A stretch of 64,000 nucleotides of DNA from assembly GCF_015218165.1 (NCBI RefSeq), contig NZ_CP048659.1, forward strand, positions 2,418,001 through 2,482,000, given 5' to 3'. Each line of letters begins with the position of its first letter. Position 1 is the stretch's first letter. This DNA comes from Acinetobacter piscicola (lineage in GTDB: Bacteria; Pseudomonadota; Gammaproteobacteria; Pseudomonadales; Moraxellaceae). Made by a program: the position numbers and the translations under genes. The notes beneath the pieces are model-generated. The model had not been told where the DNA came from and ran no database searches. It saw nothing but the letters and a program-made list of their open reading frames with translations. Shown here one piece after another: positions 28,254-36,043 of the stretch.

Positions 28254-29131
28254 CTTTGAGATTTCAAATCTAATAGGGCGTGTTCTTGCTATTTTTGCTT
28301 TACGTAGCTTTACGAAATGAAAATTTATAAAAGTGTGTGAAAGCATTGGTGTGTATGGCTTAGAGGGTAGTTTTATAAGAATTATTAATAGAGGCTGTAA
28401 AGCAAAATAAAACACGCTCATGGTATGCACATATCCACCATACTGCACCAGTCATTAAATCAATCTTGTTTTACGTAGTTTTACGAATGGGATATTTAAA
28501 AAGCTACTGTAAGCATTGATGTATATAGGCTTGAGCTATATTTATAGGGTTTTCTCGTAAAACAAAAAAATTACGTTGATGTACGTTGATGAAATAGAAA
28601 ACTATTCATGTTTTTATGCTGTGCTGTTTTATTGATTACTGGTGAATCTTGCTTGACGTAGCATGACAAAACCACTTTTTTCTTTGACATACTTTGACAA
28701 AAAGAATATTTATGAAAAATGATGTAAGCCTTATATAGCTTGACTTTGAGTGTGTTTCTATAGGTGCTTTTCTGAGTACTTTGTCAAGGAAATATAATTA
28801 GGTCTGTCATGCAAGATTTTGTGATACGTAGTGATACGAAATTAATCTATTTACCTTGATGTACCTTGATGGAATGCAGTTTTAATAAAATAGCTGTAAT
28901 GCTTGTCTAACAAGGGTTTGGTCGAGTTTTATAGTATTTTTTGGCGAGTTGCTGTCAAGGTAGATTTCAAAGGTGCTGTATTGCTAAATTTAAATAATTT
29001 ACGTTGACGTAGGTTGACGAAACGTATGTTATGAAAAATAGCTGAAAGCCTTTCTATGTAATCGTTTAAGGCTCTTTTGGGCGTGTTTTGATTTGTGGTC
29101 TGTCAACCTAAATTAAGAATCAAATTATTGT

Positions 29132-29171
29132 TTTCATAGCAAAGCTCAAAATTGAGCTTTGTGATATGAAA
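29132..29171. repeat. Long perfect-core palindrome
   Basis: CAAAGCTCAA-AA-TTGAGCTTTG (29140-29161) flanked by the further pair TTTCATA / TATGAAA. It ends the array region. It has no T-tract, so it is probably not a simple terminator; it could be a protein site or a processing hairpin. Confidence 0.6.
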
Positions 29172-29350
29172 TTATCCCACTTCACTAAATGATTGATTTA
29201 ATACCAAAGCGCAAAAATACGTTTTGTAGTTTATTAAGGTCGTCAAAAAAGACGAGCTTTCAATCATCATGATTTCAGTGATAGATCCACTTGGTCACAT
29301 TTAGAATCGCAGCAAGTTAAGCCTCAATGGTTAAAATGACCATGCAGATA

Positions 29351-29386
29351 CTAAAAAGCTCCTCATATTTAAGGAGCTTCTTTTTT
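29351..29386 (-). terminator. Terminator of the primase-ssb operon
   Basis: AAGCTCCT and AGGAGCTT pair over 8 bp with an 8-base loop. T-rich runs flank it on both sides, so it could work in both directions. It directly follows the ssb stop codon. Confidence 0.75.
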
Positions 29387-29711
29387 AAATCAACTGCAAT
29401 ACATCCGCCCGAACTTCGACTATCTCCCGATCTGCACCGCTTTGATCTTTCCATTTCCGTGTCCTTAAACTGCCCTCAATATAAACCTTACTGCCTTTTT
29501 TAAGGTACTTGCCTGCAATCTCTGCCAATCGGTTATTGGTACTGATTCGATGCCATTCGGTGTGTTCTTTACGTTCTCCAGTGGTTTTGTCTTTCCATTG
29601 CTCAGTCGTTGCTATGCTGAAATTGGTAATACTGCCACCATTGGGAAAATTCTTTGTTTCAGGGTCACGACCTAAAACGCCCATTAAAATAACTTTGTTC
29701 ACATTTGGCAT
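29385..29711 (-). CDS. ssb: Single-stranded DNA-binding protein of the mobile element
   Basis: 108 residues of OB fold: [75 protein letters not shown]. It is much shorter than chromosomal SSB and ends VLQLI, so it lacks the acidic tail that recruits host repair proteins. It is the last gene of the element's replication operon, separated from the primase gene by 292 bases filled with GGTAAC repeats. It probably serves replication of the excised element. Confidence 0.93.
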   Translation of the reverse strand: MPNVNKVILMGVLGRDPETKNFPNGGSITNFSIATTEQWKDKTTGERKEHTEWHRISTNNRLAEIAGKYLKKGSKVYIEGSLRTRKWKDQSGADREIVEVRADVLQLI

Positions 29712-29764
29712 TGTTCTAAATCTCTTAAATTCTCTCAGAATGTCTATTTTTAAGGGGCAACATG

Positions 29765-29995
29765 GGTAACATAGGTAACATGCTTGCTACTAAAGGGTTT
29801 CAGCCTGTTACCTACTGATTTTTTAATAGGTAACGTGGGGTAACATGGGTAACAAGCGATAAAAAATTAAACTTAGTGTTAATAAATTCTTAACGTGTTA
29901 CCTTTGTTACCTGTTGTTACCTCTCCATTTTTACTATAGGTAACGCCCTCAAAGCCTTTATTTATAAGGTTGTTACCTGTGTTACCTCTGTTACC
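29765..29995. repeat. Cluster of 13 GGTAAC/GTTACC iterons, putative replication origin
   Basis: Plus-oriented GGTAAC at 29765, 29774, 29829, 29839, 29848 and 29939; GTTACC at 29807, 29897, 29906, 29916, 29972, 29981 and 29990. Within groups they are spaced 9-10 bases, about one helical turn, and most are followed by A or preceded by T. They fill the gap between primase and ssb. P4-type elements replicate from iterons bound by their primase-helicase, so an origin function is likely, though not proven. Confidence 0.7.
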
Positions 29996-30003
29996 TCGCT
30001 TTT

Positions 30004-32457
30004 TTAGGCTTCCCAACTAAAAATAGCTTCTTTAACGGCATAAACCTTAACGGCATTTTTCTTTGATGGGATTCTAACTGTCTTACTGGTCTTGCCTGTG
30101 TCATGCTCTAAGAGTTGCTCAAGCAATAAAGCCTTTGCCACTTTTCTATTGTCATGCCCTTTACACACTTCATTTTTGAATTGTTCAGGCAACACAAGAA
30201 ATAATTTTTCGCCGTTCTCGATCTTCCAGTACCCCACACGGTTAATGATCTTTTCGATTTGGTCAGGGTCAGGGGTGATAGATTCAAAACGACTTGATTC
30301 ATTTGCCTCAAAGAATGCCTTAACATGCAAAATATATTCTTTGGTTTGGTAGTCCCCGACATATTCAAAGTCATTGACCCAAGCATTGAATACGTCTTTC
30401 ACGGCGTTGAATGCTGTACCTGTTTGCCACGCTGTAATTCCTGCCTGTGTAGCGAGTTCACCTGCAACGGCAATCAAGGCAAAGGCATTTGCAACACGGA
30501 CAATATGACCTTGATTGTGTTCTGCTACTAATTCACGGTGATATTGCTCTAATAGCTGTTTAGCCTGTTGCATGACAGTGTCTTTGTCATGGGTGAGGTA
30601 TTTCAACCATGCCATGCCTGCAACGCCGTAGAACTGATTAGAACGCTCAACCAATACCCTTGATTGTTTTGCACCATCTTCGGCAAAGTCGATCTGATCA
30701 AATAAACCATATTCAGACTGATCTATATCAATATCAATCAAACGGATTTCTTGCCCTAGTTTGGTCTTTTGTCCGTTCTCTTGCATGATTTCTTTCAGGC
30801 TCTTTTCACCTGTAGATAGGAAAATGACTTTCCAAGCATAAGAGGGCTTGGCTTTGATTTCCTTAGTTAGCCTTGCTTTGCCTTTACCATTGGCAAGCAT
30901 GTAGGCAATGTTACCTAATTCTTTAGGATTGGCGACCTCTCCAATCTCATCTAAGGCGAGGAATCCGTCATTGTGAATATATGCGGTATGTTCTAAAGCA
31001 TTGCCTGTTGATTTCCATGTTTTGCAATATTGGCTAGGCTTTCCCCATACACTACAACCGACATATAAAGCGGTGGTTTTGCCTTTAGAGGATTGCCCTT
31101 TGAAGTGAACGCCTGCACCTGTCTGCTGTTCCAGTGGTGTGAGTAATTGCCCTGCAAAAGCCGAACTCAACGCCACAACTAATTTGGAATGAGCAGCAAG
31201 TGGCATAGAAATATGACTTTGCCATTGTTCTAAACTGCCTTTGATCTGATAGTTACTATCAATGCCTTGTGTGGTTTGATAAACAATTAAATCATCCTGT
31301 TCATGCTGTCCGATCTGCTCATTGGGCAACACAAATACATGGTCATGCCATCCAACACGGTCAACACATAATGCCCTTGTATGGGTCGGGTAGCTCATCA
31401 AATAACTTTGCAATAAGTTCCTTGCTTTGCCATCGGGTGCAATGATGACCCCTTGATAAGCCAAAGCCTTGCGGAGTTCCACACCATCAGATTGAAATAG
31501 CTCCATTGATAAGGCTTGTGTGTGCTTTACACCGTCAGCATCGTACCATTCAAGCAAGCGACCCCATGCGTTATTGGTGGTGTCCCTTGTTTGTGCCAAT
31601 ACTCGAATCGGACTGGAGATATAGCGTCTATACTCATCATCTTTGGTCTGTTCAATGTAATACAAACCACTGTCTAAAAGATGAAATACACCATCACCAT
31701 AACGAAATGGCTTGGCTAAATGTCCTTTAGGTAATGGGTCGAGTTCAGGTAATTGACTGATTGCCTCATGAATAAATGCCTGTGCTTCTGCAGCATCATT
31801 TTCTTTAATCAGTTCAGTGAAAAACTCATTTTCGCCATATCTCAAATATTGATTTAGTAAACGTCCAGCCGTGTTTTGCTCAAGCTGTTTAAATGGCTCA
31901 AGCTGCATCTGTTCAGGTCTAACAGGCATGTATAACTGTTGATAGCCTGCTTTAGATAACTGCTGAATAACATATTGTATTTGCTCAAAATCAAAGGCTT
32001 TGAGTTCTGTTAGGTTGATATTGCATAGGTTAGGCAATATCACCAATACAACGGAAAACGGCTGTAATGGTGGTTCAAAACCAATGGCAATACTGGAGGC
32101 AAGTTTAAAAAATGCCTCTAAGTTATGGGTGATGATTACAGGTTTATCTTTCTGCATTTCACCATAGCAAGCAAAGCCTTTTGCTAAACCATCAGGTATG
32201 ACTTGAATACGTTGTTCATTCTGCAATACGGCGCATTGTACAAGCTTAAGCTGTCCATTGACGATAGGTAGAATCAAAGGCTGTTCATAGGTCACGCCGT
32301 TAATGTCTACCTTGCATTGATCGACATAGATCGGCTGTGATGGGCTGCCAAAGCGTTCAATGATGGGGTGGTTTAAATATGTGTCATCCGATGGATTAAG
32401 CAACGTACAATTTGCTAGAATCGAATCGGGTTTGATGGTGGAGGTGGTGATATTCAT
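30004..32457 (-). CDS. DUF927-domain primase/helicase-like replication protein
   Basis: 817 residues. The N-terminal 250 resemble a degenerate Toprim-primase region (DGLAKGFACYGEMQKDKPVI). The DUF927 helicase-like domain follows, with Walker A GQSSKGKTTAL near residue 457 and Walker B GFLALDEIGEV near 500. The C-terminal part ends in a winged-helix-like region. Such proteins replicate integrative elements and phage satellites. It overlaps the preceding 103-residue gene by 4 bases (ATGA), so translation is coupled. GGTAAC iterons lie directly downstream. Confidence 0.88.
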   Translation of the reverse strand: MNITTSTIKPDSILANCTLLNPSDDTYLNHPIIERFGSPSQPIYVDQCKVDINGVTYEQPLILPIVNGQLKLVQCAVLQNEQRIQVIPDGLAKGFACYGEMQKDKPVIITHNLEAFFKLASSIAIGFEPPLQPFSVVLVILPNLCNINLTELKAFDFEQIQYVIQQLSKAGYQQLYMPVRPEQMQLEPFKQLEQNTAGRLLNQYLRYGENEFFTELIKENDAAEAQAFIHEAISQLPELDPLPKGHLAKPFRYGDGVFHLLDSGLYYIEQTKDDEYRRYISSPIRVLAQTRDTTNNAWGRLLEWYDADGVKHTQALSMELFQSDGVELRKALAYQGVIIAPDGKARNLLQSYLMSYPTHTRALCVDRVGWHDHVFVLPNEQIGQHEQDDLIVYQTTQGIDSNYQIKGSLEQWQSHISMPLAAHSKLVVALSSAFAGQLLTPLEQQTGAGVHFKGQSSKGKTTALYVGCSVWGKPSQYCKTWKSTGNALEHTAYIHNDGFLALDEIGEVANPKELGNIAYMLANGKGKARLTKEIKAKPSYAWKVIFLSTGEKSLKEIMQENGQKTKLGQEIRLIDIDIDQSEYGLFDQIDFAEDGAKQSRVLVERSNQFYGVAGMAWLKYLTHDKDTVMQQAKQLLEQYHRELVAEHNQGHIVRVANAFALIAVAGELATQAGITAWQTGTAFNAVKDVFNAWVNDFEYVGDYQTKEYILHVKAFFEANESSRFESITPDPDQIEKIINRVGYWKIENGEKLFLVLPEQFKNEVCKGHDNRKVAKALLLEQLLEHDTGKTSKTVRIPSKKNAVKVYAVKEAIFSWEA

Positions 32458-32765
32458 AGTGTCACCGCCTTTTTATTTGCTTCGTATTCTTCTCTGAATC
32501 TTTCAGCTTCTTTTTCATGATAACGGCAACGATCTTCTGCTAAATATACAAACATTTCTAAGACTTTCTCCAAGTCGGAAAAATGGTATTCAGCATTTGG
32601 ATAGCGAGCCATTAAATCTTTTTTGATTTGTTTAACTTTGAGTTGCACATCTGATAGGGCGGTACTCATCCAATCCATATCGCACTCAGCCATTGAAGCT
32701 AAATCATGCATGTCACCAGCATTATAAATTTTAGGCGTGTTTGTAGAATTGATTTGATTAGGCAT
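32454..32765 (-). CDS. Hypothetical element protein
   Basis: 103 residues, not recognised. It is mainly helical and charged, with a coiled-coil-like C-terminus (YLAEDRCRYHEKEAERFREE) and no membrane segment. Its stop codon overlaps the primase start by 4 bases, which suggests dosage coupling or a replication accessory role. The upstream neighbour ends two bases before its start. Confidence 0.65.
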   Translation of the reverse strand: MPNQINSTNTPKIYNAGDMHDLASMAECDMDWMSTALSDVQLKVKQIKKDLMARYPNAEYHFSDLEKVLEMFVYLAEDRCRYHEKEAERFREEYEANKKAVTL

Positions 32766-32767
32766 GA

Positions 32768-33289
32768 TTAATGCGCTCCTAGTGTATTAAAGGGAGCTTC
32801 ACAAATCACTGCTAAATGATTGGTGTGAAGCCTGAAAGGGTTAGCAGACAGGCTCACTAGGTTACCTGCACATCCAAAGATGTCCCTCCCAAGCTCCACA
32901 TAACAAATATGCGGACGCATAGAGATATTACGTACAAAAAAAGCCCTTACGGACTGTACGCCTAGTGAGAATTTATAGCCTGCTAAAGCTAACTTTGAGA
33001 TTTTGCTCAAAGCCCGACAAATATAACCATACTTGGGCATGTTGGCAATATTAAGTGATTTATTTTTCATGTTTAAGCGTAAAGCCAATTTTGGATTGGT
33101 CTTTGAAAACAGCATGTTATATGCCTCAAAATATTGTAGGGGTGTATCCAGTTTTGGGCATACCCCCATAGGATTTAAAATACTGTCAGAATAAATGTGA
33201 GCAAATTTGCTCATATCTAAATAGATACGCTCAAATCTGAGTGCATCTAAGGCTTGAGTTTTGGCTTTAAAATCTATTATTTGATTCAT
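32768..33289 (-). CDS. Ash-like family protein
   Basis: 173 residues, rather basic and cysteine-containing. The C-terminal third (GCAGNLVSLSANPFRLH and ICEAPFNTL) looks like the segment seen in proteins annotated as the phage Ash family in P4-like prophages; the remainder (starting MNQIIDFKAKTQALD) is not recognised. It lies within the tightly packed operon from alpA to ssb. Role unknown; family assignment is from memory of the motif and is tentative. Confidence 0.5.
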   Translation of the reverse strand: MNQIIDFKAKTQALDALRFERIYLDMSKFAHIYSDSILNPMGVCPKLDTPLQYFEAYNMLFSKTNPKLALRLNMKNKSLNIANMPKYGYICRALSKISKLALAGYKFSLGVQSVRAFFVRNISMRPHICYVELGRDIFGCAGNLVSLSANPFRLHTNHLAVICEAPFNTLGAH

Positions 33290-33297
33290 ACTTTCAC

Positions 33298-33666
33298 CTA
33301 CTGCACACGGTTAATATGAATGTCTGAATTAATCAAAATGCCGTCATTGGATAGCCCGATCTGTTGACGGTTGTCCATCATTTTCAATAACTGCTGTTCA
33401 GCTTCTTCAAAACTGATACCAAAATGCTTGGCAATATCTTCAAGGCTATACATCGGGTCGCCCTCATCGGTGTATCCGCTTGGCGGTGGTAGTAGGTTTA
33501 ATTCTTTGGCTTTGGCATTCATTTCCGCTTTGATGTGTTCAGGCGTGTAATGCAAGGTCATCATAAAAGCCTGTTCAGTGATGGGGTGGTGTTCCCCATA
33601 CTGTTCAATCATGGCTTTATAGTGGTCAAAGGCTTTGAAAAACTCAGGGTTTACATGCTCAGTCAT
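33298..33666 (-). CDS. Hypothetical element protein with HTH-like C-terminal region
   Basis: 122 residues from the ATG at 33664-33666, chosen because GAGGGG lies 7 bases before it; a longer form starts at 33681. SLEDIAKHFGISFEEAEQQLLKM looks like a helix-turn-helix. No known family was recognised. It overlaps the end of the Bro-N gene by 8 bases. Confidence 0.6.
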   Translation of the reverse strand: MTEHVNPEFFKAFDHYKAMIEQYGEHHPITEQAFMMTLHYTPEHIKAEMNAKAKELNLLPPPSGYTDEGDPMYSLEDIAKHFGISFEEAEQQLLKMMDNRQQIGLSNDGILINSDIHINRVQ

Positions 33667-34165
33667 TGTGTAACCCCTCAAAAGTTAGCTGCAAATTGTT
33701 TTTGCATGTTTCAATTCTTAGGTTTAAATCTCGCATTGAATAACGATGGTTCACTAATCCAGTGCCATGAAATGATCCTTTAGCCTTTTGGGTCTTTGCC
33801 TGCATACATAAGCGGTTTAATTCTTCATAGGCGGTTTGTCGCGCTGAATAACTGCCAGTCTTACGAATGCTTGGTAATACCTCTTTAAATACCCAAGTTT
33901 GGAAATTTAATGCTTCTTTTTTGGTAGATCGGAAAACAATGCGGTAAAGATTTTCTTCACTGATGAAAGTAATGAATTGATTTCCGCTTGTGGTAGGGGT
34001 ACACAAACTATGTGTACCCTTTGGATTTAAATTAAATCGGCTTGGGTTTGCTCTTTGCATATCTAATGCCTTACAAACATCAGCCAAGCAAAATAAAGGC
34101 TGTCCATTTTCATCAAAGGCAACTCGAACGCCGTGTTCATTAAAATTAAAAATAGATGGGTTCAT
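33659..34165 (-). CDS. Bro-N domain protein
   Basis: 168 residues. The first 105 form a Bro-N DNA-binding domain: VRVAFDENGQPLFCLADVCKAL, the FISEENLYRIVFRSTKKEAL block and FQTWVFKEVLPSIRKTGSY. The C-terminal 60 residues are basic and specific to the element. Bro-N proteins are common phage or satellite regulators or antirepressors. Its start overlaps the preceding HTH gene by 4 bases. Confidence 0.88.
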   Translation of the reverse strand: MNPSIFNFNEHGVRVAFDENGQPLFCLADVCKALDMQRANPSRFNLNPKGTHSLCTPTTSGNQFITFISEENLYRIVFRSTKKEALNFQTWVFKEVLPSIRKTGSYSARQTAYEELNRLCMQAKTQKAKGSFHGTGLVNHRYSMRDLNLRIETCKNNLQLTFEGLHND

Positions 34166-34371
34166 GCTTGCATCTCATTTAATTCATATCGAGCGTGTGT
34201 ACCTTTGTTGTTTAAGTTCGGCTCTTGGTGGGTCACAATGTCATGACCTAAACGGCGTAAACGCTGAATAACAGCACTCAGGCGATAACAATCAAAGTGA
34301 TGTATTGCCTCTGCTTGGCTCAAGGTTTTACCCTGTTTGAGGTGGTCTAAAACTTGGGTTTGGTGGTTCAT
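34162..34371 (-). CDS. Small helix-turn-helix protein
   Basis: 69 residues, nearly all of it one winged HTH: QVLDHLKQGKTLSQAEAIHH, then RLSAVIQRLRRLGHDIVTH and a wing ending HARYELNE. It matches the short HTH domains found in many phage satellites next to alpA. It probably binds DNA, but the target is unknown. It starts 2 bases after the alpA stop codon. Confidence 0.8.
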   Translation of the reverse strand: MNHQTQVLDHLKQGKTLSQAEAIHHFDCYRLSAVIQRLRRLGHDIVTHQEPNLNNKGTHARYELNEMQA

Positions 34372-34373
34372 GT

Positions 34374-34667
34374 TTAAGCCTCCATCGTTACAATGTCGGC
34401 TTGTTCTTCAATCCAAGCCTCAACCTCTGACATGCGCCATACAGTGACGTTGCTTGAGAGTTTTAGAGGCTTCGGAAATTTCCCCTCACGCACCCAAGTC
34501 CATATAGTTTTTTCGGTCACTGGTAACAGTCCGATGCGCTCAGGCTTGGCATTAACTTTGCGCTTCATGCCTGCGTTCTCGCCTGTCTTAATGGTGTAGA
34601 TTTTTTCGGGGGTAGGTGGTGCGCTCGCTAATTGTTTAATTCGAGCGTATTTTTCATGTGCTGACAT
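34374..34667 (-). CDS. AlpA-family regulator
   Basis: 97 residues from the ATG at 34665-34667 (AAGG 8 bases upstream); the frame could extend to 34718. The MerR-like HTH reads GLLPVTEKTIWTWVREGKFPKPLKLSSNVTVWRMSEVEAWI, the AlpA/excisionase form. These proteins activate integrase or replication genes in P4-like elements and can act as excisionases. It heads the operon that ends with ssb, directly after two terminators that isolate it from the upstream cargo gene. Confidence 0.88.
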   Translation of the reverse strand: MSAHEKYARIKQLASAPPTPEKIYTIKTGENAGMKRKVNAKPERIGLLPVTEKTIWTWVREGKFPKPLKLSSNVTVWRMSEVEAWIEEQADIVTMEA

Positions 34668-34715
34668 ATTGCACCCTTGCAAGTTGTAAAGCGTTATTGC
34701 TTGGGTGCATGAGAA

Positions 34716-34745
34716 CAAATAAAAATAAAGGTAGCCTAGCTACCT
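34716..34745 (-). terminator. Second of two tandem terminators
   Basis: AGGTAGC-CTA-GCTACCT (34729-34745), followed on the minus strand by TTTATTTTTATTT. It lies between the cargo gene and alpA. It could also act as an operator for the alpA promoter. Confidence 0.65.
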
Positions 34746-34750
34746 AAATG

Positions 34751-34779
34751 AAAAAAGTAGCTAACCTAACCTTAGCTAC
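34751..34779 (-). terminator. First of two tandem terminators
   Basis: On the minus strand GTAGCTAA, a 7-base loop, TTAGCTAC, then TTTTTT: a textbook intrinsic terminator 15 bases beyond the stop codon of the 368-residue cargo gene. It shares the GTAGCTA core with the second hairpin. Confidence 0.85.
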
Positions 34780-34794
34780 CTTATTAAATATCAA

Positions 34795-35901
34795 TTACTT
34801 ATTTAGCTTATTTTTTCTTTCACTGTGCCAACTATTAAAGGGTGAAGTTACCTCTCTCAGCCTTTTTACCTCAACACTGGATTCGCCTTTATACGGGGTG
34901 TTCTTGTCTATCCAGTGATTTGCTCTGCTGCTGTGACTATCCTTTACACCTTTATTTTCCACATAAAGGTGTTTCCATAACTTAATGGCGTTGGCTAAAT
35001 CAGGGGCGTAAATCTCTGTAGCAGATTCATTAAAAATTAAACTCAATAAATCCATATCATTTTTTGGTTTTAATGATTCAAGCTCTTTTATTTTTTGGTC
35101 TTTCTCTGCAAGTTCTGCTTTCAGCTTTTCATTTTCTAGTTTTAACTGCTGCAACTCGGTGTTGTTTGCACCTGTATTTTTCTCTAATTCAGCACCCTGT
35201 AGGTCATCATTAAAGCCAGCAATAATTATATTTTCACTGACTAAATACTCCCTAAACTCATCAGCATAAATTTTATAGTTAAACACATTTAACTTATCTG
35301 CCTCTATTGCCGATCCGATAAAGCTGTAAGCTCTTGAGTAGTCTGGGGCAATTTCATCAACATCATTATGAGGAAACTTTTGTATTTCTAATGGGTCATA
35401 ATCTGAAATTATGCACGCACATTCATCTATACTAAATAGGTGTTGTTTATATAAAAGAAATTTATACTTATCTTTTGGCTCTGCTTCTTGTATTGATTCA
35501 GCTTCAATAACCTGAGGTACTGGTTTTTCAATAAAGCCTAAATCCATAATAGGCTTAAAATTATAAATATCTTGCTTAGAAAAAAATAATTTATCAGATT
35601 CCGAGCGTACTCTCATCCTACCCTCTTGTTGTTCTTCATCGGAATCAAAAGGCATAATATTCATTAAACAATCAATAATTTCCCCTAAAGGATTTTTATT
35701 ATAGTTAATGTCAATTTCATGCAAATTATAGAATCTATCTCTTTGATATATAGCTATATGTTCTTCTATATTGATATGACCTAAAAATAGCCCAATATCA
35801 AATAAATCATTATTAGTTTTCTGCTCTATTAAGGAAATAATATCCCATACCGAAAAGTAATTTTTCTTAATAGAATTAAATATAGTTTGAGCTAAGCCCA
35901 C
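34795..35901 (-). CDS. Hypothetical cargo protein with coiled coil
   Basis: 368 residues, GTG start at 35901 with GGAGG five bases before. The N-terminal 240 residues are not recognised and contain no membrane segment. A coiled coil runs from about residue 245 to 285 (ELQQLKLENEKLKAELAEKD). It is followed by a conserved-looking C-terminal domain (IYAPDLANAIKLWKHLYVEN, SHSSRANHWIDKN). Similar C-terminal segments occur in proteins of unknown function on other mobile elements. It is the only sizeable gene between integrase and alpA, the usual place for accessory or defence cargo in satellites. Confidence 0.65.
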   Translation of the reverse strand: MGLAQTIFNSIKKNYFSVWDIISLIEQKTNNDLFDIGLFLGHINIEEHIAIYQRDRFYNLHEIDINYNKNPLGEIIDCLMNIMPFDSDEEQQEGRMRVRSESDKLFFSKQDIYNFKPIMDLGFIEKPVPQVIEAESIQEAEPKDKYKFLLYKQHLFSIDECACIISDYDPLEIQKFPHNDVDEIAPDYSRAYSFIGSAIEADKLNVFNYKIYADEFREYLVSENIIIAGFNDDLQGAELEKNTGANNTELQQLKLENEKLKAELAEKDQKIKELESLKPKNDMDLLSLIFNESATEIYAPDLANAIKLWKHLYVENKGVKDSHSSRANHWIDKNTPYKGESSVEVKRLREVTSPFNSWHSERKNKLNK

Positions 35902-36043
35902 TCATGCCTCCCACAGCACCCCAAAAAATTGACTAGGTAAACACATTGGGTATGTGCTTGTCGGATGCCTCCTATACCTAGCCACCTGATCTTAATCAAT
36001 AAACTACTTCATTGCTAGTCATTGTACGCCCTAGCTTGTCGCA

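Larger units (their letters stand above)
27551..29114. ncRNA. Array of hairpin-ended modules, putative structured RNAs
   Basis: About ten modules of roughly 100-115 nt in the same orientation: 27551-27665, 27701-27800, 27826-27930, 28293-28407, 28466-28565, one partial at 28573, 28645-28818 (containing 28681-28790), one partial at 28821, 28852-28962 and 28996-29114. Each complete module has terminal arms that pair over 7-13 bp (for example TTTAGTCTTACAA with TTGTAAGACTAAA). Arm sequences differ between modules while pairing is kept. Most have a tandem 10-nt doublet such as GCTTTACGTA-GCTTTACGAA at the left arm. Inner parts share a TGTAAGCCTT / TATAGGCTT-like core. Transcription direction is not shown. 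Similarity to C4/P4 CI-type phage antisense RNAs is a suggestion only. Confidence 0.6.

Noticed and set aside
28206..28448. 80-residue ORF on the minus strand
   Set aside because: It runs through the module at 28293-28407, has no ribosome site, and its sequence is dictated by the hairpin arms.
28682..28720. Sigma-70 promoters from the TTGACA/TTGACG motifs in the doublets
   Set aside because: No TATAAT-like box occurs at 16-18 bases; the nearest A/T-rich boxes are at 10-12 or 20-21 bases.
27551..29114. CRISPR array
   Set aside because: Repeats are not constant in sequence, spacers are not uniform, and no cas genes are present. Conservation is in pairing and 10-nt doublets.
27551..29114. Integron attC sites
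   Set aside because: No integron integrase and no RYYYAAC/GTTRRRY core pairs; the arms differ freely between modules.
33535..33783. Plus-strand ORFs inside the element operon
   Set aside because: All overlap tightly packed minus-strand genes and show no recognisable protein.
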